From assembly GCF_020103725.1 (NCBI RefSeq), contig NZ_JAHXBG010000014.1, positions 124,001 to 188,000 of the forward strand: a stretch of DNA of 64,000 nucleotides. Reading direction: 5' to 3'. How positions within the stretch are numbered: position 1 is the first letter of the stretch; the number at the start of each line of letters is the position of its first letter. Below, piece after piece: positions 1-8,804 of the stretch. The position numbers and the translations under genes are program-made. Source of the stretch: Hyalangium gracile (GTDB lineage: Bacteria; Myxococcota; Myxococcia; Myxococcales; Myxococcaceae). The notes under the pieces were generated by a model that saw only the letters and a program-made list of their open reading frames with translations, was not told the DNA's origin and ran no database searches.

Positions 1-122
1 GCCAGCACCAGATCCACGGGCCTACCGCGCGCCGCTTCCAGCGCATCCATCCACGCCTCCACCCGGTGGAAGCGCCCATGGATGTCTCCCACGCCGACCA
101 CGAGCTGGGATTCTGGAGGCAT
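1..122 (-). CDS. metallophosphoesterase, N-terminal 40 residues (cut by window edge)
   Basis: Only the beginning of this gene lies in the window. From an ATG at 122 the peptide reads MPPESQLVVGVGDIHGRFHR. The GDIHG block is the first metal-binding motif of calcineurin-like phosphoesterases, where Asp and His bind the dinuclear metal centre. No signal peptide precedes the motif, so a cytoplasmic enzyme is likely. The substrate cannot be judged from this fragment; PrpE/ApaH-like and general phosphoesterases all begin this way. The gene reads away from the window on the minus strand. Confidence 0.75.
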   Translation of the reverse strand, partial: MPPESQLVVGVGDIHGRFHRVEAWMDALEAARGRPVDLVL

Positions 123-265
123 CGTCCGCCCTTGAACCTGCCGCGCGCGAACTCCCATGTCGAGCGGGAATTCCCTCAGGTGTACAGAAACAGTGAAAAG
201 CGAAAATAACGATGGGGACGCCCCGGTTGGGACGCCCCCACCTCACCGCCCGTTCCAGACCCGCG

Positions 266-3232
266 CTAGCAACCCAGCGGGTAGTTCACCTCGACGAAGG
301 CCCCCGGCGGGGGCGCGGCCCCCATGTCGAAGAGGACGGAGTTGGTGGCCGCGTCGTAGCGCCACTGGGAGGCGACCTCCACGCCGTTCACCCGCACCGT
401 GATGGCCGCCGGGTCCGCCGGCACGTCCGAGAGCGGGAAGCTGCGCTTGGGGCCGAAGGTGCTGTCCGACAGCTTCTTGAGCGAGCTGGCCCAGTTCGGC
501 GTGCAGATGCTCTCCACGACGCCGCCAGTGGCCTCGGCCAGCTGGATGTAGCGGCTGCCCGAGCTGCTCGCGGTGGCGCAGGAGGACAGGTCCCGAGGAC
601 CGACGATGGCGGAGACGCTCAGCTTGCTGGAGTCATTGTCCTTCAGCGACTTGAAGTACGTCTCGTAGAAGGACACCGGCTGCGAGGAGAAGTCCTCCTC
701 GTCCGACACGAAGATGAGGGCCAGGCGCGCGTCCGAGCGGAGGAAGCCGCCGTTGCCGTCCGAGGCCTGCGGCGTGCGCGGATCATCGACGCTGTGCATC
801 AGCGGCTCCGAGAGGGCGCGGTAGGCGCCGTCCAGGCCCTGCTCGTTCCAGTGGCACACGCCCACCTGGGTGTTGTGCGCGAAGACGCTGGCCGCGTTCG
901 CGGTGAGCGGGGTGATGACGCGCGGCGCCGAGCCGTTCACCGGGAAGAGCCGGCCGTTCTCGCCGCCCTCCGCGCCCCCCGGGCACTGGGACCAGCCGCC
1001 CGAGGAGGGGTCCAGGCCCGTGGTGGTGACGCCGATGTGGTAGTCCACGTCGGACTCGAGCGCCGAGCTCATGAAGGCCGCGAAGTTGGCACCCAGGCTC
1101 TGCTGCTCCTCCATCATGGAGCCCGAGTTGTCGATGACGAAGAGCACGTCGACCTTGGCCCCGGACTCCTGGAGGAAGGTGTCCGTCTTGTCGGTGTTCT
1201 CGGAGGCCTCGCCCACCAGGCTGGCCGTGTAGAGGGAGCCCTGGCCCAGATCGAAGCGCAGCGCCGCCAGGTCCACGCCCTCATCCACGGGGTCGTACTT
1301 CGCCGTCACGCGGAACTGCGCCCCGGCCGCCAGCGTCAGCGGGAACGCGGGAGCGTCGGTCACCTGGAACTCCTGGCTGACGCGCTCCACCGTCATGCCG
1401 TGCACCGTGACGGGGCCCACGCAGTTGTTGTAGGCGACGAGCTCCCGGGTGCGCGGCTCGCACGTGAGCTTGGTGAGGCCGAACGCCAGGTGGGTGGGCT
1501 GCACGGCGAAGCAGCCCTGCACGCCCTTGCCCTGCACGACGACCGTGGGGTGGCCGTAGGTCGGGTGGTTCACCCACGTCTCCGCCAGGCCCCCGTAGGA
1601 AGCCTCCGCCTCCGGCTTGAAGCGCACGAGCATCGTGGCGTGCTGCCCCGGCTGGAGCACCCGGTTCTCCACCCGCGAGGAGGTGAACACCTCATCCGTG
1701 CCCGTCGCCAGCTGCATGGAGGCCAGGTAGCAGGCCGAGGAGCCGGTGTTGCGCAGGGACACCCCGAGCACCACCTCCGCGCCCACCGGCACCTGGCCGA
1801 AGTCGAGCGCCTGCGGCGACAGCGCGTACTGGCACGGCGGGAAGACCTTGCCCACCCCGGACAGCGCCACCCCGTCCGTCGCGACGGCGGTGCCCAGGCG
1901 CGTCGTCACCGCCAGCTGGCCCACGGCCTCGCCGGCCCCGGAGCGCGGGGTGAAGGTGATGCCCACGAGGGTGGAACTGCCCGGCTCGAGCGGCTGGCTG
2001 GCCGGCGCCTGCGCCAGCGTGAAGAAGCCACCGCGCGTGGTGTTGAGGTTGAGATCGCTCAGCAGCACCTGCTCACGGCAGCGGTTGATGACCTCCACCT
2101 GACGGGTGGCCGACATGCCCTCGGCCACCTCGCCGAAGTTGACGAGCCGCGGCTGCACCGCGATGCAGGACGAGCCACCGGCCCCCACCATGGCCACCTT
2201 GGGCCCGGGCGCCGTGGAGTTGGCGGCGCGGACCTGGATCTCCACGCGACCCTCGGGCACCTGGCCCTGGGCCAGCGGCGAGAAGGCCACCCGGACCTCG
2301 GCGGACTCGCCCGGCTTCAGGGTGTTGTTCGGCGGCACCTGCGCGCTCACCACCCGGAAGGTGCCGTTGCCGTTGGCGATGAGGTTGGCCCCCGTGTAGC
2401 TCATCGGCTCGGTGCCCTGGTTGCGCACCATGATGCGCTCCTCGGCGGTGGCGCCCACGGCCACCCGGCCGAAGTCCACGCGCACCGGAGAGATCTCCAG
2501 CTGGGACGCGATGCCCATGCCCGTGAGCGCGACGACGGCGGGCGCACAGCCCTCGCACACCGCCACGCGCACCTCCGCCATCGCCGTGCCCAGCCGCGTC
2601 GGCTTGAAGGCGAAGGGAATGGCCCAGTCCTGGCCCGCTTCCAGCATCACGTCCTTGTGGCTCACGCTCGAGGAGAACAGGTCGGCGTCCGCCCCCACCA
2701 CCTCCAGGCGCACCGGGCTGGCCACCTTCGTGGGGTTGTGCAACACCAGGTTGCGGATCTCCACGGTGTCCAGCTGCACGTTGCCGAACTCGAGCGCCTG
2801 GCTCTTCACCTCGACCCAGGCCTTCACCCCCTGGCCCGAGAAGGCCACCTGCGAGCCCTTCCCGTCCGACTCCGCGTCGGTGAAGATCTCCACCACGCCC
2901 TGGACCGCACCCTCCACGTCGGGAGAGAAGCGCACCTCCACCTCATGCTCGCCACCCGCGCTCAGCGTGAAGGGCTCGAAGGGCAGCACCTCCACGTTGG
3001 GGACGCTGACCGTGGCGCCCTCCACCCGCAGGGTGGCGCGGCCCTCGTTGGCCAGCTTCAGCTTCACCGTCTTGGCGGAGCCCAACGCCGCCGGGCCAAA
3101 CTCGAGCACCTCGGGGCGCGCCGCGAACGCGGTCCGTGCGCCTCGGTTGCTCGAGCTCGGCCGATCACACCCCGCCGCCGCCGCCGCCACGCACGCCCAC
3201 GCCGCCAGGAAACACCACCGCCGTCCCCACAT
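266..3232 (-). CDS. large surface lipoprotein with HYDIN-type Ig repeats and a VWA domain
   Basis: The frame opens at 3274, but the ATG at 3232 is preferred. It follows a GGAG and gives a clean lipoprotein signal (MWGRRW, hydrophobic core, then AAAAGC as lipobox). The mature protein (about 965 aa) has at least five repeats of the ASH/SPD-2/HYDIN or choice-of-anchor D type, seen as recurring 'LEFG', 'VDFGRVAVG', 'LVNFGEVAEG' and 'LDFGQVPVG' strands. After roughly residue 650 comes a von Willebrand A domain with an intact MIDAS start (DVLFVIDNSGSM) and a later FVSDEEDF segment. Ig repeats plus a metal-binding VWA fold suggest an adhesin or scaffold on the outer membrane. This is inferred; no partner gene is adjacent. 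The C-terminus ends in a lone Cys (YPLGC). Confidence 0.85.
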   Translation of the reverse strand: MWGRRWCFLAAWACVAAAAAGCDRPSSSNRGARTAFAARPEVLEFGPAALGSAKTVKLKLANEGRATLRVEGATVSVPNVEVLPFEPFTLSAGGEHEVEVRFSPDVEGAVQGVVEIFTDAESDGKGSQVAFSGQGVKAWVEVKSQALEFGNVQLDTVEIRNLVLHNPTKVASPVRLEVVGADADLFSSSVSHKDVMLEAGQDWAIPFAFKPTRLGTAMAEVRVAVCEGCAPAVVALTGMGIASQLEISPVRVDFGRVAVGATAEERIMVRNQGTEPMSYTGANLIANGNGTFRVVSAQVPPNNTLKPGESAEVRVAFSPLAQGQVPEGRVEIQVRAANSTAPGPKVAMVGAGGSSCIAVQPRLVNFGEVAEGMSATRQVEVINRCREQVLLSDLNLNTTRGGFFTLAQAPASQPLEPGSSTLVGITFTPRSGAGEAVGQLAVTTRLGTAVATDGVALSGVGKVFPPCQYALSPQALDFGQVPVGAEVVLGVSLRNTGSSACYLASMQLATGTDEVFTSSRVENRVLQPGQHATMLVRFKPEAEASYGGLAETWVNHPTYGHPTVVVQGKGVQGCFAVQPTHLAFGLTKLTCEPRTRELVAYNNCVGPVTVHGMTVERVSQEFQVTDAPAFPLTLAAGAQFRVTAKYDPVDEGVDLAALRFDLGQGSLYTASLVGEASENTDKTDTFLQESGAKVDVLFVIDNSGSMMEEQQSLGANFAAFMSSALESDVDYHIGVTTTGLDPSSGGWSQCPGGAEGGENGRLFPVNGSAPRVITPLTANAASVFAHNTQVGVCHWNEQGLDGAYRALSEPLMHSVDDPRTPQASDGNGGFLRSDARLALIFVSDEEDFSSQPVSFYETYFKSLKDNDSSKLSVSAIVGPRDLSSCATASSSGSRYIQLAEATGGVVESICTPNWASSLKKLSDSTFGPKRSFPLSDVPADPAAITVRVNGVEVASQWRYDAATNSVLFDMGAAPPPGAFVEVNYPLGC

Positions 3233-3389
3233 AAGCTCCGCCTCCCAGGACATCGACGGAGGCGACCTCTGCAACCGGAGTGCCCAGCCTGAGAAGCCGA
3301 GGAGTCAACGGGGCAAACACGCCGGCCGACGTGGGCAAAAACCCGGACTTGGGGTGGAAAGAAAGTGCCCTGTACGGAGGTCTCTGAAA

Positions 3390-3424
3390 TTTCTTCCGGA
3401 GTGCCCGGAGGAGCACGGAAGAAA
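3390..3424 (-). terminator. hairpin downstream of the DMT exporter gene
   Basis: TTTCTTCCG (3390-3398) and CGGAAGAAA (3416-3424) form a perfect 9-bp inverted repeat with a 17-nt loop that can pair further (TGC/GCA). It lies about 12 nt after the stop of the minus-strand exporter gene. In that direction it is followed by a short T-containing stretch (TTTC), so an intrinsic terminator for that gene is the simplest reading. Confidence 0.5.
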
Positions 3425-3435
3425 GCGCCCCTGTT

Positions 3436-4350
3436 TTACGGGATGGGCCGCCCTGACGGCTTGGGTGCCGCGCTGCCCCATCGCCCGAGGATCCCCGTTC
3501 CCCAGAGCACACCCACCACGCACACCACCGCACCGAGCAGGGCCAGCGGCGCCACCGGCTCCGCGAGGAAGAGGGCCCCCAGCACCCAGGAGAAGGCCGG
3601 CGTCAGCTGCGAGCCCACCCCCCCCATGGCGGTGGTGACGTAGCCCATGGCGTAGGTGAACAGCATCTGGCCGGCCACCGAGGCCAGCCCCACGCCGACC
3701 AGGAGCAGCCCCGTATGCGGGGTGAGGGGCCGCCAGTCGGCCAGTGCGAAGGGCAGGCCGAACAGCAGCCCGAAGGCGCAGAAGGAGAGGAAGACGGTGG
3801 CCGCGTCCGTGTGGTGGCGCAGGGCACGCATGGCCACCACGGCCGCGCCGCTGAAGACGGCGGACAGCATGCCCGCCCACGCGCCCACTCCAAAGGAGAG
3901 CGCCGGCGTCTCCATCGAGGTGCCCCAGATGACGAGCCCCGCGCCCACCGTGGCGGCGATGAGCCCGCCCAGCAGGTGTCCGCTGACGCGCTCGTTCAGG
4001 AAGAAGAAGCCGAGCACGGATCCATAGATGGGCCAGCACGCGTTGAGCAGCACGGCGGGCCCCACGGCGAGCCGATCGATGCAGACGAAGTAGAGGTAGA
4101 CGGAGGCCCCACCGAAGATGCCGCGCATGGCCCACAGACTGAAGCTGCCGAAGCGGGGCTTGCGGCGCAGGAGGGGGAAGTAGCCAGCCAGGAACACCAG
4201 GCCCACGGCGAACCGGCCGCACACCACCTGGCCCACGGACAGCTGGCCCGAGAGCATCCGGGCGAACAGCGCCATCAGCGCGAACATCAGACTGGCGAGC
4301 AGCAGCAGCGGCATGCCCCGCCAGCGCTCGGGGAGGATGAAGCCCTTCAT
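3436..4350 (-). CDS. EamA/DMT-superfamily small-molecule exporter
   Basis: This is a hydrophobic protein of about 304 aa with roughly ten predicted membrane helices arranged as two EamA halves, the usual size of a drug/metabolite transporter. The second half contains a paired Gly/Ala-rich region (GWLLGALFLAEPV-like). The reading frame extends to 4467, but its first 39 residues are polar and Pro/Gly-rich. The Met at 4350 (MKGFILPERWRG) places the first helix normally, although no strong ribosome site is visible. Substrates of EamA proteins (amino acids, nucleotides, toxic metabolites) cannot be told from sequence. The gene is divergent from uvrA. Confidence 0.8.
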   Translation of the reverse strand: MKGFILPERWRGMPLLLLASLMFALMALFARMLSGQLSVGQVVCGRFAVGLVFLAGYFPLLRRKPRFGSFSLWAMRGIFGGASVYLYFVCIDRLAVGPAVLLNACWPIYGSVLGFFFLNERVSGHLLGGLIAATVGAGLVIWGTSMETPALSFGVGAWAGMLSAVFSGAAVVAMRALRHHTDAATVFLSFCAFGLLFGLPFALADWRPLTPHTGLLLVGVGLASVAGQMLFTYAMGYVTTAMGGVGSQLTPAFSWVLGALFLAEPVAPLALLGAVVCVVGVLWGTGILGRWGSAAPKPSGRPIP

Positions 4351-4533
4351 CGAAGTGGGCGGCACCGTAATGCAGAACGGCCCGGCACCCCAGCACCCCT
4401 TGTAAGGGCGGCCTGCCTGGCCCCTCGGGGTGGAAATCACCTTGAAATCCAGGATGTTCAGGAACACTCACGCCACAAAGGGCAGAAAGTCCGCTACCGG
4501 AACGCCCTTTCAGTGCTAGACCGCGCGCCCATT

Positions 4534-7443
4534 ATGTCCGAGCCCGACGTCATCACCATTCGCGGAGCCAAGGAGCACAACCTCAAGAACGTCTCGCTGG
4601 AGATCCCGAAGAAGAAGCTCGTGGTCTTCACCGGGGTGTCCGGTTCGGGGAAGAGCTCGTTGGCGTTCGATACCCTCTACGCCGAGGGCCAGCGTCGCTA
4701 CGTGGAGAGCCTCTCGGCCTATGCCCGGCAGTTCCTGGGGCAGATGGAGAAGCCCAAGTACGACACGCTGAGGGGACTGTCTCCCACCATCTCCATCGAG
4801 CAGAAGGCGGCCAGCAACAACCCGCGCTCGACGGTAGGCACCGTCACCGAGGTGCATGACTACCTGCGCGTGCTCTACGCCTCGGTGGGCGTGCAGCACT
4901 GCCCCAACTGCGGGCGCAAGGTGGGCAAGCAGAGCGCGCAGCAGATCGTCGACGAGATCCTCAAGGCCCCGGCCGGCTCCAAGGTGCAGCTGCTGGCGCC
5001 GCTGGTGATCAACCGCAAGGGCGAGCACAAGGATCTGCTCACCGAGGCGCAGAAGAAAGGATTCTCCCGCGCGCGCATCGACGGGAAGCTGAAGAACCTC
5101 GAGGAGAAGATCGAGCTGGACAAGAAGTCCAAGCACGACATCGCGCTGATCATCGATCGCCTGGTGCTGAAGGCGGACCTGCGCAACCGGCTGACGGACT
5201 CGGTGGAGACGGCGCTGCGCGAGGGCAAGGGCACGCTGATCGTCACCGAGGATCCGGAGACGCTCAGCGCGGACCGGGTGATGAGCGAGCTGAACGCGTG
5301 CCACGCCTGCGGCCTGTCGTTCGGCGAGCTGACGCCGGCCTCGTTCTCCTTCAACAACCCGCTGGGCATGTGCACGGACTGCAACGGCCTGGGGACGAAG
5401 GCGGAGATGGACCCGGACCGCATCGTCCCGGATCCGGGGCGGAGCGTGCGGGACGGGGCCATCGAGCCGTGGGCCAGCGGGATGAACAAGGGCGAGGGCT
5501 GGACGGCGGACTTCGTGGAGAGCCTGGCCAAGGCGTTCAAGATCGACCTGGACGTGCCCTACGGGAAGCTGTCCGAGCGGGAGAAGAAGACGCTGATGTA
5601 CGGCTCGGACGGGAAGACGTTCACCGTCGAGTGGGGCGAGGGCGGCAAGTACAAGATGGAGTGGGAGGGGCTGGTCCACAAGCTGATGCGCAGCTTCAAG
5701 ACGACCACCTCCGAGTCCATGCGGACGTACTACCAGAAGTTCTTCAGCGACAAGCCGTGCCCCACGTGCAAGGGCGATCGCCTGAAGCCGGAGAGCCGTG
5801 CGGTGAAGGTGCACGGGAACTCGCTGGTGGAGCTGAGCAAGCAGACCATCTCCGAGGCGCTGCGCTTCCTGTCCGAGCTGAAGCTGTCGGAGAACGAGCG
5901 GAAGATCGCCACGGAGCTGCTGAAGGAGATCCGCAGTCGGCTGTCGTTCCTGGTGGACGTGGGGCTGGGGTACCTGACGTTGGACCGGACGGCGTCCACG
6001 CTGTCGGGCGGAGAGAGCCAGCGCATCCGGCTGGCCTCGCAGATGGGCAGCGAGCTGACGGGCGTCATCTACATCCTGGACGAGCCCTCCATCGGCCTGC
6101 ACCAGCGAGACAACGGCAAGCTGCTGGGCACGCTCAAGCGGCTGCGAGACCTGGGTAACTCCGTCATCGTCGTGGAGCACGACGAGGAGACGATGGAGGA
6201 GGCGGACTGGCTGGTGGACTTCGGGCCTGGGGCGGGCGAGCTGGGCGGCCAGGTGGTGGCGCAGGGCACTCCGGCGCAGGTGATGAAGGACGAGCACAGC
6301 CTCACGGGGGCGTACCTGTCCGGGCGCAAGGAGATCGAGATCCCGGAGCAGCGGCGCAAGCCTGGCAAGCAGAAGATCGTCATCCAGGGGGCTCGGGAGA
6401 ACAACCTGAAGGACCTGGACGTGGACATCCCGCTGGGCGTGCTGACGGCGGTGACGGGGGTGTCGGGGGCGGGCAAGTCGACGCTGATCAACGAGATCCT
6501 CTACCCGGCGCTGGCGCGGCACCTGTACGAGAGCCGGGAGATTCCAGGCCGGCACAAGTCGATCCAGGGGATGGAGCACCTGGACAAGGTGATCGACATC
6601 GACCAGCGGCCGATCGGGAGGACGCCGCGGAGCAACCCGGCGACGTACACGAAGGTGTTCGACTCGATCCGCGAGGTGTTCGCGCTGACGCAGGAGGCGC
6701 GAGCGTTCGGCTACACGTCGGGGCGCTTCTCGTTCAACATCAAGGGCGGGCGCTGCGAGTCGTGCGAGGGCGACGGCGTGAAGCTGGTGGAGATGCACTT
6801 CCTGGCGGACGTGTACGTGCCGTGCGAGGTGTGCCAGGGCAAGCGCTTCAACGAGGCGACGCTGCGGGTGCGCTACAAGGGGAAGAACATCGCCGAGGTG
6901 CTGGAGATGAGCGTGCGCGAGGCGATCCAGCACTTCGGGGCGCACAAGGACATCATGCGCGTGCTCCAGACGCTGGAGGACGTGGGGCTGGGGTACATCC
7001 GGCTGGGGCAGAGCTCGCCGACGCTGTCGGGCGGCGAGGCGCAGCGCATCAAGCTGGCGAGAGAGCTGGCGCGAGTGGCCACGGGGCGCACGCTGTACAT
7101 CCTGGACGAGCCGACGACGGGCCTGCACTTCGAGGACATCCGCAAGCTGCTGCTGGTGCTGAACCGGCTGGTGGAGGCGGGAAACTCGGTGCTGGTGATC
7201 GAGCACAACCTGGACGTGATCAAGAGCGCGGACTGGGTGATCGATCTGGGGCCGGAGGGAGGCTCGGGCGGCGGCAAGCTGCTGGCGGTGGGCACGCCGG
7301 AGGAAGTGGCCAAGGTGGAGGCGAGCCACACCGGGCGCTACCTGGCGCACGTGCTGAAGAAGGCACGGCGGCAGCGAGTGGGTCAGCGGGTGGAGACGGT
7401 GAGCCCCCTGCCCTCCTGGAGCGCGGACGGGGCGACGGCGTAG
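4534..7443 (+). CDS. uvrA: excinuclease ABC subunit A
   Basis: UvrA is the damage-sensing ABC ATPase dimer of nucleotide excision repair; it loads UvrB on lesions. The 969-aa length is normal. Visible in order: Walker A GVSGSGKSS (about 34-42), zinc-type CPNC (about 123), a second Cys cluster near 255-280, CPTC (about 409), ABC signature LSGGESQR (about 489), Walker B ILDEPSIGLH (about 511), second Walker A GVSGAGKST (about 641), CESC/CEVC zinc module (about 739-767), LSGGEAQR (about 830) and ILDEPTTGLH (about 854). The frame runs far upstream, but the ATG at 4534 gives the standard start (MSEPDVITIRGAKEHNL). No clear LexA box could be identified upstream. Confidence 0.97.
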   Translation: MSEPDVITIRGAKEHNLKNVSLEIPKKKLVVFTGVSGSGKSSLAFDTLYAEGQRRYVESLSAYARQFLGQMEKPKYDTLRGLSPTISIEQKAASNNPRSTVGTVTEVHDYLRVLYASVGVQHCPNCGRKVGKQSAQQIVDEILKAPAGSKVQLLAPLVINRKGEHKDLLTEAQKKGFSRARIDGKLKNLEEKIELDKKSKHDIALIIDRLVLKADLRNRLTDSVETALREGKGTLIVTEDPETLSADRVMSELNACHACGLSFGELTPASFSFNNPLGMCTDCNGLGTKAEMDPDRIVPDPGRSVRDGAIEPWASGMNKGEGWTADFVESLAKAFKIDLDVPYGKLSEREKKTLMYGSDGKTFTVEWGEGGKYKMEWEGLVHKLMRSFKTTTSESMRTYYQKFFSDKPCPTCKGDRLKPESRAVKVHGNSLVELSKQTISEALRFLSELKLSENERKIATELLKEIRSRLSFLVDVGLGYLTLDRTASTLSGGESQRIRLASQMGSELTGVIYILDEPSIGLHQRDNGKLLGTLKRLRDLGNSVIVVEHDEETMEEADWLVDFGPGAGELGGQVVAQGTPAQVMKDEHSLTGAYLSGRKEIEIPEQRRKPGKQKIVIQGARENNLKDLDVDIPLGVLTAVTGVSGAGKSTLINEILYPALARHLYESREIPGRHKSIQGMEHLDKVIDIDQRPIGRTPRSNPATYTKVFDSIREVFALTQEARAFGYTSGRFSFNIKGGRCESCEGDGVKLVEMHFLADVYVPCEVCQGKRFNEATLRVRYKGKNIAEVLEMSVREAIQHFGAHKDIMRVLQTLEDVGLGYIRLGQSSPTLSGGEAQRIKLARELARVATGRTLYILDEPTTGLHFEDIRKLLLVLNRLVEAGNSVLVIEHNLDVIKSADWVIDLGPEGGSGGGKLLAVGTPEEVAKVEASHTGRYLAHVLKKARRQRVGQRVETVSPLPSWSADGATA

Positions 7444-7453
7444 GAGGGCTAGC

Positions 7454-8035
7454 TCAGGCGAAGAGCTCAGCCACCTGCAGGGCCAGGCCGGGCAGAGCGG
7501 GCGACCCCAGGGGCTCGCCCGCGGCGACCGTGCGGATGCCGAGGTAGCGGCCCTGGGAGGTATCGGGCGCGATGTAGACCTCGACCGCGCGACCGGCCAC
7601 ATCCACCACCCAGTACTCGGGGATGCCGGCGCGGGCATACAGCCGGCCCTTGAGCATCCGGTCCACGCGCAGCGAGTCCACCGCCACCTCCACGACCAGC
7701 AGGGCGGTGCTCGGATGCTCCTGGGCGTGCTCCTCTTCCTCGCGAGTCACCACCGCGAGATCCGGCTCGGGCTCGCTGTCGGTGCCGAGCGAGAGCGGGA
7801 GCTGGACACGCACCCGGCAATCGGGCCTGCGCGCGGCCATGAAGGACTCGGACATGCGTGAAATCACCAGCGCGTGAGGCCGGCCCTGCGGTGCCATGTC
7901 GACGATGAGCCCCTCCAACAGCTCGACGTGCTCATCCTCCCCGAGCACTCCGACATGAAGCAGGCGGCGGTACTCCTCGAGCGTGAAGCGCCTTGGGACG
8001 ATCAGGCTGGACTCGAGCGCATCCAGGGAACGCAT
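7454..8035 (-). CDS. Uma2-family (DUF820) PD-(D/E)XK-fold protein
   Basis: A 193-aa protein with the Uma2 pattern: FTLEEYRRLLHVGVLGEDEHVELLEGLIV at the N-terminus, then EPEPDLAVV and LLVVEVAVDS. The PD and later Glu residues match the nuclease core, and YARAGIPEYWVVD is the typical family segment. The start at 8035 is backed by AGGAG seven bases upstream; the longer frame to 8128 has no such site. Family members are usually called putative restriction-type endonucleases, but their biological role is unknown. There is no methyltransferase beside it. The gene converges with uvrA with a 10-nt gap. Confidence 0.85.
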   Translation of the reverse strand: MRSLDALESSLIVPRRFTLEEYRRLLHVGVLGEDEHVELLEGLIVDMAPQGRPHALVISRMSESFMAARRPDCRVRVQLPLSLGTDSEPEPDLAVVTREEEEHAQEHPSTALLVVEVAVDSLRVDRMLKGRLYARAGIPEYWVVDVAGRAVEVYIAPDTSQGRYLGIRTVAAGEPLGSPALPGLALQVAELFA

Positions 8036-8135
8036 GGCGGGACTCCTCGCTCGAAGAACGTAGCCCTGGGCCTTGGGCCGGGTCCATCTCGTCGGCTGAC
8101 CGCTGAGGAGTAGCTGGCAACCAGGCAAGCCCGTG

Positions 8136-8161
8136 TTCCCCTGCCCTTTGTCAAAGGGGAA
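8136..8161. promoter_or_regulatory. nested palindrome between uma2-like and vanY-like genes
   Basis: CCCTTTG (8144-8150) and CAAAGGG (8152-8158) form an almost continuous palindrome around one central T. An alternative outer pairing is TTCCCC (8136-8141) with GGGGAA (8156-8161). It sits in the divergent gap, about 45 nt before the peptidase start. An operator or a transcribed hairpin is possible; no T-run follows, so a terminator is less likely. Confidence 0.35.
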
Positions 8162-8206
8162 TAGATGCGAGAGACACGATTCCTGCCCTCTTGTTCAGGA
8201 GACGAG

Positions 8207-8794
8207 ATGCCGTTCTCGCTGCTCCGCTGGAGCATCGCGATCCTCATGCTGTGCCTGCTCGTCCCGTCGGTCTCGGTGGGAGCGGAGCTGCGGAAGCGTG
8301 CCGCCAAGGTGGCGAAGAAGAAGGCGCCGCCGAGGCGGCTCATCAATCCGAAGAAGCTCGTCCGCATCTCGGGTGGGAAGCAGCTTCGCCACGACGCTGC
8401 GGCAGCCTTCGAGCGGATGTACTCGGAGGCGCGTGACGCGGGGCTGTGGCTCTGGGTGATCAGCGGGCACCGCTCGTGGAAGCAGCAGAAGTACCTGTAC
8501 CGCCTCTACCGGAAGGGGCTGGGTGCGCGGGCGGCACGACCTGGCAGGTCGAACCACCAGCGGGGCACAGCGGTGGACATCTCCGTGGGCAGCATGAACA
8601 CGCTGACGTACGAGTGGCTCGCGGCGAACGCGTGCCGGTTCGGATTCCGGCGCACGGTGCCCTCGGAGCCGTGGCACTGGGAGTACCGGCCGCGCACCAC
8701 TCGGGCACCAGACCTGGGAGAGGACTGCCTGGGTCGGCCTGTGGAGCCCGCGAACGGGGCGTCTCCAGGAGTCGCCACGCCCAGCCCGAGCTGA
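8207..8794 (+). CDS. VanY/M15-type D-alanyl-D-alanine carboxypeptidase, exported
   Basis: M15 peptidases trim the terminal D-Ala of peptidoglycan stem peptides in the periplasm. The protein (195 aa) starts at ATG 8207 behind AGGAG. It has a signal peptide (MPFSLLRWSIAILMLCLL to VGA), a short Lys-rich linker and the catalytic domain. The family motifs are complete: SGHRSWKQQ, SNHQRGTAVDIS (zinc His and Asp) and EPWHWEY (catalytic Glu/second zinc His). The C-terminal tail of about 30 residues is Pro/Ser-rich. It converges on the Cys-repeat lipoprotein gene with a 10-nt gap. Confidence 0.9.
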   Translation: MPFSLLRWSIAILMLCLLVPSVSVGAELRKRAAKVAKKKAPPRRLINPKKLVRISGGKQLRHDAAAAFERMYSEARDAGLWLWVISGHRSWKQQKYLYRLYRKGLGARAARPGRSNHQRGTAVDISVGSMNTLTYEWLAANACRFGFRRTVPSEPWHWEYRPRTTRAPDLGEDCLGRPVEPANGASPGVATPSPS

Positions 8795-8804
8795 GCATTC
8801 TTCG

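Noticed and set aside
212-3292. Long plus-strand open frame opposite the VWA lipoprotein gene
   Set aside because: It is Arg/His/Gly/Ala-rich without domains, typical of antisense frames in GC-rich DNA. The minus-strand frame has signal peptide and domains.
4477-4510. 7-bp inverted repeat AAAGGGC/GCCCTTT before uvrA as an SOS operator
   Set aside because: The 20-nt spacer and sequence do not match a LexA box I recognise; chance is likely at this length.
7454-8035. Uma2-like nuclease gene as part of a defence island
   Set aside because: It stands alone between uvrA and a cell-wall peptidase; Uma2 copies are scattered in many genomes without defence context.
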